NCBI RefSeq assembly: GCF_039529295.1
Contig: NZ_BAAAMN010000013.1
Span: 1-64,000, forward strand
From: Yaniella flava
GTDB taxonomy: Bacteria > Actinomycetota > Actinomycetes > Actinomycetales > Micrococcaceae
Length of the DNA: 64,000 nt
Reading direction: 5' to 3'
The notes under the pieces were generated by a model that was not told the origin of the DNA, searched no databases, and saw nothing but the letters and a program-made list of their open reading frames with translations. Below are positions 16,885-25,008 of the stretch, in pieces; position 1 is the first letter of the stretch, and every line of letters starts with the position of its first letter. The position numbers and the translations under genes are program-made.

Positions 16885-17394
16885 TTATTTGGTCAGTGCA
16901 CGGTCGGTCATGGATTTGCCGCCGCGGGCAACAGCGATAGTGCCGGATCGCACTAATTCGCGGATGCCAAAGGGTTCTAGGACCTCGAGCAGTGCTTCGA
17001 GTTTTTGTGCAGAACCGGTGGCTTCTACCGTGACGGCATCTGTGGAGACGTCGACGACATTGGCACGGAACAGTTCGACTGCTTGGACTACAGATGCGCG
17101 GGTGGAGGCATCGGAGCGGACTTTGACCAGGATGTGGTCGCGCTGGGAGGACTGTTCAGGGATCAGTTCAACGATTTTGATCACGTTGACAAGTTTATTG
17201 AGTTGTTTGGTGACCTGCTCCAGGGCATCGCCTTCTGCTTCGACGACGACGGTCATTCTGGACAGGTCCTCGACCTCGGAGGGGCCAACGGTGAGCGATT
17301 CGATGTTGAATGCGCGACGGGCAAAGAGTCCGGAGACGCGGGAGAGGACGCCCGGAACGTCTTGGACCAGTACCGAAAGGGTGTGGCGTTGCAT
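16885..17394 (-). CDS. ilvN: Acetolactate synthase small subunit
   Basis: Regulatory subunit of acetohydroxyacid synthase, carrying valine feedback control. An N-terminal ACT domain (LSVLVQDVPGVLSRVSGLF, then NIESLTVG) is followed by the family's C-terminal dimer domain. 169 residues. The ATG at 17394 (MQRHTLSV) is preferred to an upstream GTG inside ilvB because it follows the ilvB stop by two bases and has GGAGGA just upstream. Confidence 0.96.
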   Translation of the reverse strand: MQRHTLSVLVQDVPGVLSRVSGLFARRAFNIESLTVGPSEVEDLSRMTVVVEAEGDALEQVTKQLNKLVNVIKIVELIPEQSSQRDHILVKVRSDASTRASVVQAVELFRANVVDVSTDAVTVEATGSAQKLEALLEVLEPFGIRELVRSGTIAVARGGKSMTDRALTK

Positions 17395-17396
17395 GC

Positions 17397-19265
17397 TTAG
17401 TCCTCCTCGTCCCACTCGGGGGTCATATCCCGGGCTACTTGAATTTCGTCATTGGATACACCTGATGGCACCATCGGCCACACCATGGAATCGGCCGAGA
17501 CCACAAAGTCGATGACCACGGGACGATCATTGATCTCCATGGCTCGTTCAATGGCGGGCGCGATGTCTTCCTCTGTTTCGACGCGGATGCCTTCGGCCCC
17601 GTATGCGTCAGCAAGTTTGACGAAGTCTGGCACGCGAATCGAGTTCGCACCCGTATTCAAGTCGGTGTTGGAATACCGGGAGTCATAGAACAGGGTCTGC
17701 CATTGCCGCACCATGCCCAGCGAGGAGTTGTTGATCAGCGCAACTTTGATGGGGATCTGGTTGATGACGCAGGTGGCCAGTTCTTGGTTCGTCATTTGAA
17801 AGCACCCGTCACCGTCGATGGCCCACACGGCACGATCTGGTTCGCCAACCTGTGCTCCCATGGCTGCCGGAATGGCAAAGCCCATGGTGCCCAACCCTGC
17901 GGAGTTCATCCACTGGTTGGGGCGCTGGTAGCCCACGAATTGTGCGCCCCACATCTGGTGCTGGCCAACTCCGGCCACATAGATGGCTTCCGGGCCCACA
18001 TTTTCATACAGGGATTCGATGACCTTCTGCGGGGCCATCAAACCGTCATCGGTTGCGGTGTAGCCCAGCGGGTAGGTATCACGAGTGCGGTTGAGGATCT
18101 TCCACCAGTCCTCCAAATCCGGCGTACCGTGTTCGGCGAAGCTGGTGCTGACCTGTTCGGTCAGCTCGGGCAGGATCGCTTTGACATCCCCGACGATGGG
18201 CACATCTGCGGCACGGTTTTTCGAGATCTCAGCAGGGTCGATATCTGCGTGGATCACTTTTGCCAGCGGAGCAAAGGAGGACAGCTGACCGGTCACGCGA
18301 TCATCGAACCGCGCACCCAGCGTAATGAGCAGATCAGACATTTGCAGGGCTGAGACCGCAGCGACCGTACCGTGCATGCCGGGCATGCCCAGGTTCTGGG
18401 GGTCCTCGTCAGGAAAAATACCGCGGGCGTTGAGCGTGGTGACAACCGGCGCGCCGGTGGCTTTTGCTAATTGGGCGAGCTCTTCGGCGGCTTGGGCACG
18501 CACGGCACCGCCACCCACGTAGAGCACGGGGCGCTTGGCGTCTTGGATGAGCTTCGCTGCTTCGCGCACCTGGCGGGAGTGGCCCCGGGTGACGGGACGA
18601 TAGCCTGGCAGGTCCATGACCGGTGGCCAAGAGAATTCCATCTCCGATTGCTGGGCATCTTTGGTGACATCGACCAGTACGGGGCCGGGACGGCCACTGT
18701 TGGCAATGTAGAAGGCCTCAGCCAGTGCTTGTGGGATGTCTTGGGCGTCTTGAACTAAGAAGGAGTGCTTGGTGGTGGGCATCGTGATCCCCACGATGTC
18801 GGCTTCCTGGAAGGCGTCCGAACCGATGAGTTTGGAGCCGACCTGGCCGGTAATAAACACCACGGCTTCGGAATCCATGTTCGCATCGGCGATGGCGGTC
18901 ACGAGGTTGGTCGCGCCTGGACCGGAGGTGGCGATGGCGACACCGGTTTTGCCGGTGGCCAGGTAGTAGCCCTGCGCGGCGTGGCCGGCGCCTTGTTCGT
19001 GACGCACCAGGATGTGGCGGATCCGTGAGGTGTCCATCAGTGGGTCATAGGTGGGCAGAATTGCTCCGCCGGGAAGCCCGAAGACATCGGTCACGTCGAG
19101 TTCTTCAAGTGAACGCACAATGGCTTGTGCACCGGTCATCGTGGTGGGCTCGACCACCTGGTTTGGCCCGGGGACGGCCTGCGCGTCGGAGTCGTGTACA
19201 GTTTTTTCCCGTTGTGGCGGGTGGGATGGCATCACCGACGGGGTGATATGTGATCCAGAACTCAT
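17397..19265 (-). CDS. ilvB: Acetolactate synthase large subunit
   Basis: Catalytic TPP-dependent subunit making acetolactate and acetohydroxybutyrate. RHEQGAGHAAQGYYLATG holds the catalytic Glu; the TPP motif region starts at AIDGDGCFQMTNQE; the FAD-binding domain lies between. 622 residues including an N-terminal extension of about 40 residues before TMTGAQAIVRSLEEL. Transcribed from the promoter near 19511 through an attenuator at 19358-19480. Confidence 0.97.
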   Translation of the reverse strand: MSSGSHITPSVMPSHPPQREKTVHDSDAQAVPGPNQVVEPTTMTGAQAIVRSLEELDVTDVFGLPGGAILPTYDPLMDTSRIRHILVRHEQGAGHAAQGYYLATGKTGVAIATSGPGATNLVTAIADANMDSEAVVFITGQVGSKLIGSDAFQEADIVGITMPTTKHSFLVQDAQDIPQALAEAFYIANSGRPGPVLVDVTKDAQQSEMEFSWPPVMDLPGYRPVTRGHSRQVREAAKLIQDAKRPVLYVGGGAVRAQAAEELAQLAKATGAPVVTTLNARGIFPDEDPQNLGMPGMHGTVAAVSALQMSDLLITLGARFDDRVTGQLSSFAPLAKVIHADIDPAEISKNRAADVPIVGDVKAILPELTEQVSTSFAEHGTPDLEDWWKILNRTRDTYPLGYTATDDGLMAPQKVIESLYENVGPEAIYVAGVGQHQMWGAQFVGYQRPNQWMNSAGLGTMGFAIPAAMGAQVGEPDRAVWAIDGDGCFQMTNQELATCVINQIPIKVALINNSSLGMVRQWQTLFYDSRYSNTDLNTGANSIRVPDFVKLADAYGAEGIRVETEEDIAPAIERAMEINDRPVVIDFVVSADSMVWPMVPSGVSNDEIQVARDMTPEWDEED

Positions 19266-19357
19266 GGAGTATGCCTCGATCAGTCGTAAGTTGTGTGCAG
19301 TTATTGCTGTCGACGTCGTTCACGTCGTAGGGTGCTGCGCGGTGTTGCGATACCCAT

Positions 19358-19440
19358 AAAAAAACCCCGGCTTCGGCGGGTTTGCCTGCTCGGGGTTCAG
19401 CACATGGATGGCGGTGTCGCCTACTGAAATCTTCTTCAGT
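19358..19440 (-). promoter_or_regulatory. ilvBNC transcription attenuator
   Basis: Between the leader peptide and ilvB lie, on the minus strand, a hairpin ACTGAA/TTCAGT (19440-19423), a GGCG-ACAC-CGCC hairpin (19421-19410) and a terminator built from AACCCCG (19397-19391) with CGGGGTT (19369-19363), or more compactly AAACCC/GGGTTT, followed by seven T (19364-19358). Stalling of ribosomes on the Leu-Val-Val-Val-Ile codons would be expected to change the folding and let transcription into ilvB proceed. Confidence 0.8.
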
Positions 19441-19450
19441 CCATGCGCTG

Positions 19451-19480
19451 CTAAATAACGACTACTAGGGTCTTCGACAT
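19451..19480 (-). CDS. ilv leader peptide MSKTLVVVI
   Basis: ATG at 19480 begins a nine-codon frame, MSKTLVVVI, ending in TAG. Five consecutive codons are for leucine, valine (three) and isoleucine, the end products of the ilv/leu pathways. It sits directly ahead of the attenuator hairpins. The -10 element is so close that the transcript should begin at or next to the ATG, so translation may be leaderless. Confidence 0.85.
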   Translation of the reverse strand: MSKTLVVVI

Positions 19481-19484
19481 GCCC

Positions 19485-19516
19485 CTTATATTCGTCGTGT
19501 TGCCCTAAAATGTCAA
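19485..19516 (-). promoter_or_regulatory. ilvB promoter
   Basis: On the minus strand, a perfect -35 TTGACA (19516-19511) is followed by a -10 region GAATATAAG (19493-19485); GAATAT gives 17 bases of spacing, TATAAG gives 20. The expected start of transcription is near 19480, the A of the leader ATG. Confidence 0.7.
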
Positions 19517-19541
19517 ATCGGGCACCCCGAGCAGGTCTTGC

Positions 19542-21263
19542 CTATAGCTCGATTTCTACGTTGCAGTGTGCGCCTTCTGCCGCGGACTGCACGAGTTTTG
19601 CGTACTTGCCCAGCACACCGGAAGTGAACTTCGGTGGGATGGACTGCCAGTTTTCTTTGCGGGCCGCGAGCAGTTCTTCAGAGACATCCAGATCAATCGT
19701 GCGGTTGGCAATGTCGACGCGGATGACGTCGCCGTCTTCAACCAGTCCGATGGGGCCACCAACGGCGGCTTCTGGGGCAATGTGTCCGATGCATAGGCCG
19801 GTGGTTCCGCCGGAGAAGCGACCATCGGTGAGTAGCAGGACATCGGTTCCGAGCCCGGCACCTTTAATAGCACCGGTGATCGCCAGCATTTCGCGCATGC
19901 CTGGTCCACCCTTTGGGCCCTCATACCGAATGACGACGACGTCGCCTTTTTTCAGCTCATTTGCTGCCAGGGCGTCCATGGCTTGCTGTTCGCGTTCGAA
20001 TACCCTCGCGGTACCTTCGAATACCTCTGCGTCGAAACCTGCCGATTTCACGACCGCGCCTTCTGGTGCCATCGAACCGCGCAGGATGGTCAGACCACCG
20101 GTTTTGTGGATCGGGTTGTCCAGGGTGCGCAATACGGCCCCGTCGAGCTTTTTGGGCTTGAGGTCTTCCAGGTTCTCGGCAACGGTTTTACCGGTGACGG
20201 TTAGTGCATCGCCGTGCAACAGGCCTTGGTCGAGCAGCGCCTGCATCACGACGGGCACACCGCCGATGCGGTCCAAATCAGTCATGACGTAGTCGCCGAA
20301 TGGTTTCATATCCGCGATGTGTGGGATCTTGTCGCCAATGCGATTGAAGTCTTCGAGGTTCAGCTCGACACCGGCTTCGTATGCAATAGCCAGCAAGTGC
20401 AACACGGTGTTGGACGAACCACCGAACGCCATCATCACGGCAATGGCGTTTTCGAAAGCCTTCTTGGTCAAAATGTCACGGGCTGTGATGCCCTGGGCCA
20501 ACATATTAACGACGGCTTCACCGGCACGGCGCGCATCATAATCACGACGACGATCAGCCGATGGCGGGGCGGCCGAGCCCGGCAGGGACATACCCAACGC
20601 CTCGCCGACCGATGCCATCGAGTTTGCGGTGTACATACCACCACAGGCGCCTTCACCCGGGCAGATGGCGCGTTCGATGGTGTCGAGATCTTCGTGGGAC
20701 ATCGTGCCGCGAGCACATGCGCCCACTGCCTCGAACGCGTCGATCAGGGTGACTTGACGTTCAACGCCGTCGGACAATGTGGCATAACCCGGCATCGTCG
20801 AACCGGCGTACACGAACACTGACGCGAGATCGAGACGAGCAGCTGACATGAGCATGCCCGGCAGTGACTTGTCACAGCCAGCCAGCAACACGGAACCGTC
20901 GAGACGCTGAGCCATCATGACGGTTTCGACCGAGTCGGCGATGACTTCACGGGACACCAGTGAGAAGTGCATGCCGTCGTGACCCATGGAAATACCGTCA
21001 GATACCGAAATGGTCCCGAATTCCAGCGGGAATCCCCCACCAGCGTGCACACCGGTCTTGGCGGCTTCGGCGAGACGGTCCAGCGAAAGGTTGCACGGGG
21101 TAATTTCGTTCCAGGACGAGGCGATACCAATCTGTGGCTTGTCCCAGTCGTTGTCACCCATGCCTACCGCGCGCAGCATGCCGCGCGCCGGAGCACGTTC
21201 GTATCCATCGGTTACATCGCGCGAACGCGGCTTCATGTCAATTTCAGGGTTCTTAGACGTCAT
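19542..21263 (-). CDS. ilvD: Dihydroxy-acid dehydratase
   Basis: Iron-sulfur dehydratase of valine and isoleucine synthesis. Cluster-ligand cysteines are visible in LLAGCDKSLPGMLM and CPGEGACGGMYTANSM, with a third conserved region RFSGGTTGLCIGH. 573 residues, standard length. It is transcribed on the minus strand towards ilvB, but the ilvB promoter and attenuator just downstream make ilvBNC a separate unit. Confidence 0.97.
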   Translation of the reverse strand: MTSKNPEIDMKPRSRDVTDGYERAPARGMLRAVGMGDNDWDKPQIGIASSWNEITPCNLSLDRLAEAAKTGVHAGGGFPLEFGTISVSDGISMGHDGMHFSLVSREVIADSVETVMMAQRLDGSVLLAGCDKSLPGMLMSAARLDLASVFVYAGSTMPGYATLSDGVERQVTLIDAFEAVGACARGTMSHEDLDTIERAICPGEGACGGMYTANSMASVGEALGMSLPGSAAPPSADRRRDYDARRAGEAVVNMLAQGITARDILTKKAFENAIAVMMAFGGSSNTVLHLLAIAYEAGVELNLEDFNRIGDKIPHIADMKPFGDYVMTDLDRIGGVPVVMQALLDQGLLHGDALTVTGKTVAENLEDLKPKKLDGAVLRTLDNPIHKTGGLTILRGSMAPEGAVVKSAGFDAEVFEGTARVFEREQQAMDALAANELKKGDVVVIRYEGPKGGPGMREMLAITGAIKGAGLGTDVLLLTDGRFSGGTTGLCIGHIAPEAAVGGPIGLVEDGDVIRVDIANRTIDLDVSEELLAARKENWQSIPPKFTSGVLGKYAKLVQSAAEGAHCNVEIEL

Positions 21264-21364
21264 GGATCAAATCTTACTGATCTCGTGTCCTACAAAACCT
21301 CACGTGACTGATCGTGTCTCACACAACACTCTGAGACGATGTTCACGCGGTGGTTTTTACGCGT

Positions 21365-21393
21365 CCTGTAGAGTCGTTGCAACGAGCTGACAA
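21365..21393 (-). promoter_or_regulatory. Candidate ilvD promoter
   Basis: Minus-strand TTGTCA (21393-21388), 17-base spacer, TACAGG (21370-21365). The -10 box is weak. The start would be near 21358, leaving about 95 bases of leader without an evident peptide. Confidence 0.4.
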
Positions 21394-21453
21394 TGGATTT
21401 TACCTAACCGTCATTCTTTGATAAAGTCTTTCTTCGTTGCCCAAGCGCAACGC

Positions 21454-21529
21454 GCGCCTTTAGCTCAATTGGTAGAGCACCTGACTCTTAATCAGTAGGT
21501 TCCGGGTTCGAGTCCCGGAGGGCGCACCA
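21454..21529 (+). tRNA. tRNA-Lys (CTT)
   Basis: Acceptor stem GCGCCTT pairs with AGGGCGC; D-arm GCTC-AATTGGTA-GAGC; anticodon loop CTCTTAA with anticodon CTT; T-arm CCGGG-TTCGAGT-CCCGG; CCA encoded. One anticodon-stem mismatch at the outermost pair. Confidence 0.97.
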
Positions 21530-21530
21530 T

Positions 21531-21560
21531 AGGTCTCATTCTCGCGCGGGAATGAGACCT
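21531..21560 (+). terminator. Terminator after tRNA-Lys
   Basis: Eleven-base stem AGGTCTCATTC (21531-21541)/GAATGAGACCT (21550-21560) followed by TATTGGTTT. Confidence 0.65.
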
Positions 21561-21729
21561 TATTGGTTTAACAGCTCATCCACGACGACAATGAAGGGTT
21601 ATGCCCGTAGTCCCATCTGTAAATGGTGCGAACTGTTGGGAATCAGATGAGTTAAACTGACCACTTTCATTGACGCAACACATCATGGATTCGGCATTAC
21701 GGCTCACAATATAGCAGGGCTGACCGTGG

Positions 21730-22338
21730 TTACGTTGGTCGTCGCCAAACGAGGGCGTACCGAAACAGAGGAAGGCGCCTCCACTCACTTCCAGGCAGAG
21801 TGGCCCTTGCGATCCGTCTGGCTTCGGCATAGGCGTGCGGGAACTGCATTTCGACGGGTGCTGAGTGCTGCCAGTAGCCGTACTTGCGTGGAAGTGCCCT
21901 GTGCTGGACGGCGCCAAGCAAGTCGATGGTGTAGTCGCTCAGCGTGCTGCTCCGAGCACAACCGATGACGACGAGGACTCCGCCCGGTACCGTCAGGGCT
22001 GCAAGTCTGTTCAAGGTTGCCGTGAGGTCGGGAAGATGATGAACGGTGGCGATCGAAGCGACAAGATCAAAGTGACTCTCCGGCAGTGCAAGCTGCATGA
22101 CGTCGCCGATGAGCCAAGTGATGTCCGAGCATTGTTCACGAGCCCGGGCGAGCACGTTGGAATCGATGTCAATTCCCGTGACATCCGGGATAGACTCACG
22201 CAACGCGTGTGCCAGCAAACCGTCCCCTGTACCGATGTCGAGAGCAGTCCCAGCCCCCTTCGGCATAGCACTCAGCACGAGGCGATCGTAATAAGTATTA
22301 TGGTTCCAACGCTTTGCTGTGTTGTCTGCCCCTGCCAT
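21730..22338 (-). CDS. Class I SAM-dependent methyltransferase
   Basis: 202 residues with a methyltransferase core: motif I ALDIGTGDGLLAHAL, acidic end of strand 2 VTGIDIDSNVLARA, and SIATVHHLPDLTATL. The C-terminal tail is short. The substrate is unknown; the arrangement resembles small-molecule methyltransferases of the UbiE type. It lies on the minus strand in the accessory patch beyond tRNA-Lys. Confidence 0.8.
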   Translation of the reverse strand: MAGADNTAKRWNHNTYYDRLVLSAMPKGAGTALDIGTGDGLLAHALRESIPDVTGIDIDSNVLARAREQCSDITWLIGDVMQLALPESHFDLVASIATVHHLPDLTATLNRLAALTVPGGVLVVIGCARSSTLSDYTIDLLGAVQHRALPRKYGYWQHSAPVEMQFPHAYAEARRIARATLPGSEWRRLPLFRYALVWRRPT

Positions 22339-22379
22339 GCAACTCTTCCTGCGTTCGTCAACGCTTTCGCGTTGCCGTC

Positions 22380-22532
22380 CCGCAAAGTTATGCCAAACCC
22401 TCCTTCATAGTCACCCTGAAGCCATCCGACAACCTTGCCATCAATCGTGGCAAGATAATCGGATTCATGTCTGATATGCGCAAGAATCTCTCGCAGCCTA
22501 TTTGCCAACTCCGTGTTCCAGCTTTAAATAAG
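22380..22532 (-). pseudogene. GNAT acetyltransferase fragment
   Basis: The frame contains ELANRLREILAHIRHESDYL followed by ATIDGKVVGWLQG, which resembles the N-terminal half of GNAT acetyltransferases (RLREIL-x-H ... DGxVVGW). Neither a normal start nor the acetyl-CoA binding loop (Q/R-x-x-G-x-G/A) is present; the frame passes into unrelated sequence and into the methyltransferase start. A short relic at best; limits are approximate. Confidence 0.4.
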
Positions 22533-22722
22533 TTGGCGAGTTGCGGCTTCTGCTTATCAGTCAGTGATTAAGTAGTAGCTACGAAGTTCTATTATTTCTA
22601 TTATTCCCCCGAATGCACCCAACACTTCGGACAGACCTGAGAAACGCAGAGAAGCCTAAGATCTATTTTCATGAGGGCCGTATATTGCGCTTCTATCACT
22701 ATGGAGTCGAGCTTGGACCGGA

Positions 22723-23025
22723 TTATGCGATGGCTTCGAAGTGCAAACGAAGACCGAGAGCTCGAGCAACCTTCACCACAGTGGCCAGGCTCGGATTGCC
22801 ATCAGCGGAGAGCGCTTTATACAGCCCCTCACGACTCATACCAGCTTGTCGGGCAATCTCGCTAAAGTTTCGTGATCGAGCAATAGCACCGAGGGCCCGC
22901 GCGATCACACTTGGATCATCGTCACCTTCTTCAATGATTGCCTCCAGGTACGCTGCAACGTCTTCGACAGAATTTAAGTAGTCAGCCGTATCAAATGGAG
23001 CAAAAGTTTCTATACCATTACTCAT
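22723..23025 (-). CDS. higA: HigA-type antitoxin
   Basis: 100-residue helix-turn-helix antitoxin of the 'probable addiction module antidote' family: DTADYLNSVEDVAAYLEAII, then ARSRNFSEIARQAGMSREGLY and ALSADGNPSLATVVKVARAL. The ATG at 23025 overlaps the toxin stop by four bases (ATGA), and AAGGAGG precedes it. Toxin-before-antitoxin order is the hallmark of HigBA. Expected to neutralise the toxin and repress the operon. Confidence 0.88.
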   Translation of the reverse strand: MSNGIETFAPFDTADYLNSVEDVAAYLEAIIEEGDDDPSVIARALGAIARSRNFSEIARQAGMSREGLYKALSADGNPSLATVVKVARALGLRLHFEAIA

Positions 23026-23336
23026 CGTGATCCTCCTTGCGCTTGTTTCCAAGTGTCAGCAACACTATGAGCAGTCGTTATATCTGCGCTCTGTGTCGAC
23101 TTGTCCCCTCCTGCTAGCAACAAAATCAACTGATCGTCTTCTTGCAAAAAGTAGACTCTGTAGCCTGGACCATAACGAATCCGTAATTCAGAGACCCCAC
23201 CACCGACCGGTTTTACATCACCGGGATTCCCTGCGACCAGTCGTTCAACCCTGACGAGGATTCGGGCAACAGCGTGGCGATCCTTCAACTTTCTCAGCCA
23301 TCGTTCAAATATCGCCGACCTGACAACCTCAACCAT
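23022..23336 (-). CDS. higB: HigB-type toxin, RelE superfamily
   Basis: 104 residues, phage-derived Gp49-like/HigB subfamily of RelE mRNA interferases: FERWLRKLKDRHAVARILVR, VKPVGGGVSELRIRYGPGYR, VYFLQEDDQLILLLAGGDKS. The conserved R-I-x-Y-G-x-G-Y-R-V-Y-F segment and GG-D-K-x-T/S-Q ending are intact, so the toxin looks functional. It is the first gene of the pair and starts about 90 bp from an orphan tRNA 3' end. Confidence 0.88.
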   Translation of the reverse strand: MVEVVRSAIFERWLRKLKDRHAVARILVRVERLVAGNPGDVKPVGGGVSELRIRYGPGYRVYFLQEDDQLILLLAGGDKSTQSADITTAHSVADTWKQAQGGSR

Positions 23337-23757
23337 ATGTCAACTATAGTTCACGCCCGAGAAAGCTTGCAAGGTCCGGCACAGCAATTTGAAGACAATC
23401 TCTGGCGAACTATCGAAGAACAGATAATCAGTAGGCTGCCGGTTCGAGTCCGGCGGGTAGTACCATACACCCTCGTGCTGCACTCCAGTGCGATGGCATT
23501 TTTTCTTCAGACAGCTGTTATCCGACGCAGGATACGTCCATGCTAAAGGCGCTATACAATGAGCGGTCGAGGCTACGTCAGGACTGCTTTGACCGGAAAA
23601 GCTGGAAAGCCTAGGTTGGGTCAGGTCGCCGAATTGCGTTCCATTACTGAGACACAGATATAGGCCCATCGACCGTAAAGAGATGGGCTGCCCTGTGTTT
23701 TTCGGACACCTGATGCGCGCACTAGTTTTTAGCGCGTACGAGTTGGACAATGAAGTC
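23337..23757. other. Gene-free stretch containing an orphan tRNA end
   Basis: No protein gene is supported. It includes the HigBA promoter on the minus strand, the tRNA 3' fragment at about 23424-23464 and, just before the YefM-type gene, CGCGC (about 23717-23721)/GCGCG inverted repeats that could serve as an operator. Confidence 0.5.
23424..23464 (+). repeat. Orphan tRNA 3' end, possible attachment-site relic
   Basis: TAATCAGTAGG, then T-arm GCCGG-TTCGAGT-CCGGC, acceptor GGGTAGT and ACCA: the 3' half of a tRNA gene from the anticodon loop to CCA. No matching 5' half precedes it. It shares TAATCAGTAGG and GGTTCGAGTCC with tRNA-Lys at 21454 but the acceptor differs, so it comes from another tRNA gene (Lys-like). 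Integrases commonly leave such 3' copies when elements insert into tRNA genes. Confidence 0.65.
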
Positions 23758-24000
23758 ATGACTTCCATCAGCCAGTCCGAGTTTCGCAATCATCAAAGTG
23801 ACTACATTGCTGCGGCGCAGCGATCCCCCGTCGAGATTACTGCTCGCGGGACGAACCGCCGGGCGGTGATTGTCTCACCGGAATTTTACGACCGGGCCAT
23901 TGAAGCACTAGAGAACCAAATTGACATCGAAGGCGCGAAAACGGCTCGCCAGGAAGAACGAATTTCGCATGATGAGCTGATGATGGAGCTAGATAGATAA
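23758..24000 (+). CDS. YefM/Phd-type antitoxin, orphan
   Basis: 80 residues: MTSISQSEFRNHQSDYIAAA, RSPVEITARGTNRRAVIVSP, EFYDRAIEALENQIDIEGAK. This is the Phd/YefM DNA-binding fold followed by an acidic toxin-binding tail. No RelE/YoeB/Doc-type toxin follows; the next 156 bp hold no gene. Either a solitary regulator or what is left of a toxin-antitoxin pair. Confidence 0.8.
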   Translation: MTSISQSEFRNHQSDYIAAAQRSPVEITARGTNRRAVIVSPEFYDRAIEALENQIDIEGAKTARQEERISHDELMMELDR

Positions 24001-24156
24001 GTTCACCAAACTTCACCTAGTTTACTCAGTCATACGAACCCTTCCGCGGCAAAAGCCCCACAAAAGATCCACTTCTCAGAACACAAACGACTTCTACAAG
24101 TCATATCGGAGAGGGCCTTCTCAACACCAGTCACCACAGTTTAGGCAGGATAATAG

Positions 24157-24515
24157 ATGAGCACTGAGCAGGATGTACGTCAGCTCGCGACGGCATTACC
24201 CGAAGTTATTGAAAAGACCTCGTACGGAATACCCGCGTTCTATGTCGCCGGGAAAATTTTGGCGCGGATGCATGAACAATCCGACGTCCTGGTGTGTTGG
24301 CGTCCGAGTATGGAGCATCGCCAAGAACCACTCGATGCAGATCCCGAAAAGTTTTCACTACCGAGCATTATCACGGCCATGTCAGCGTACTGATTCGGCT
24401 CGATCATGTTGCCATTGATGAGCTGGCGGAGCTACTCACGGAAGCATGGGAATCGCGAGCGCCGAACCGGCTGAGTGACAAAGAGGGCCTACCGCAGCGG
24501 GAATCTACGACATAA
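24157..24515 (+). pseudogene. MmcQ/YjbR-family protein, frameshifted
   Basis: Starts with ATG 24157 and reads DVRQLATALPEVIEKTSYGI, PAFYVAGKILARMHEQSDVLV, typical of the small MmcQ/YjbR DNA-binding-like (DUF419) family. At ADPEKF (about 24354-24358) the frame fails; the remainder TTEHYHGHVSVLIRLDHVAI and DELAELLTEAWESRAPNRL continues in another frame to 24515. Adding one T to the GTTTTC run restores the expected EKFFTTEHY. A one-base loss in a homopolymer could be real decay or a sequencing error. Confidence 0.75.
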
Positions 24516-24551
24516 ACTGACGGCATCCAGCCTTCCGAACAGGAGACCGTC

Positions 24552-24974
24552 ATGTCGCACTCACTGGCCACGTATGTAGCACTTCCCGGTACAACCGCAG
24601 AGGCAATGGAACACTGGCACGAGGTATTCGGAGGCGAGCTCAACATCCTGCGCTATGGCGATACGCCCATGGAGGGTCTACCCTTTGAGCCCGATCCCCA
24701 AGCCGTCGCACATTCGACGCTAGTACTACCCGCTGGCGTTATTGCAGGCGGGGATGCAATGGATGATGGCAAAGACTACCCGCTACAAGGCACTGCGTAT
24801 TCACTCTTGTATACCGTGGACACCCCAGATGAAGCACGGACCTACATTGACAAGCTTGTCGATGGCGGCGGTTCCATCGGCATGCCGTTCGAACAAGCTC
24901 CGTGGGGTGACTGGTACGGTCAGATCTTTGATCGGTTCGGTGTGATGTGGGCATTTTCTTGCGAAACGGACTAG
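24552..24974 (+). CDS. VOC-family (PhnB/glyoxalase-like) protein
   Basis: 140 residues with the paired beta-alpha-beta-beta-beta units of the vicinal oxygen chelate fold: EAMEHWHEVFGGELNILRYG near the start and PFEQAPWGDWYGQIFDRFGV near the end. Closest to the PhnB-like subgroup whose enzymatic role is generally unknown. AGGAG ribosome binding site eight bases before ATG. Confidence 0.82.
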   Translation: MSHSLATYVALPGTTAEAMEHWHEVFGGELNILRYGDTPMEGLPFEPDPQAVAHSTLVLPAGVIAGGDAMDDGKDYPLQGTAYSLLYTVDTPDEARTYIDKLVDGGGSIGMPFEQAPWGDWYGQIFDRFGVMWAFSCETD

Positions 24975-25008
24975 CCCTCGCCAACCTTTCACCAGTGGGC
25001 CCCGTAAT

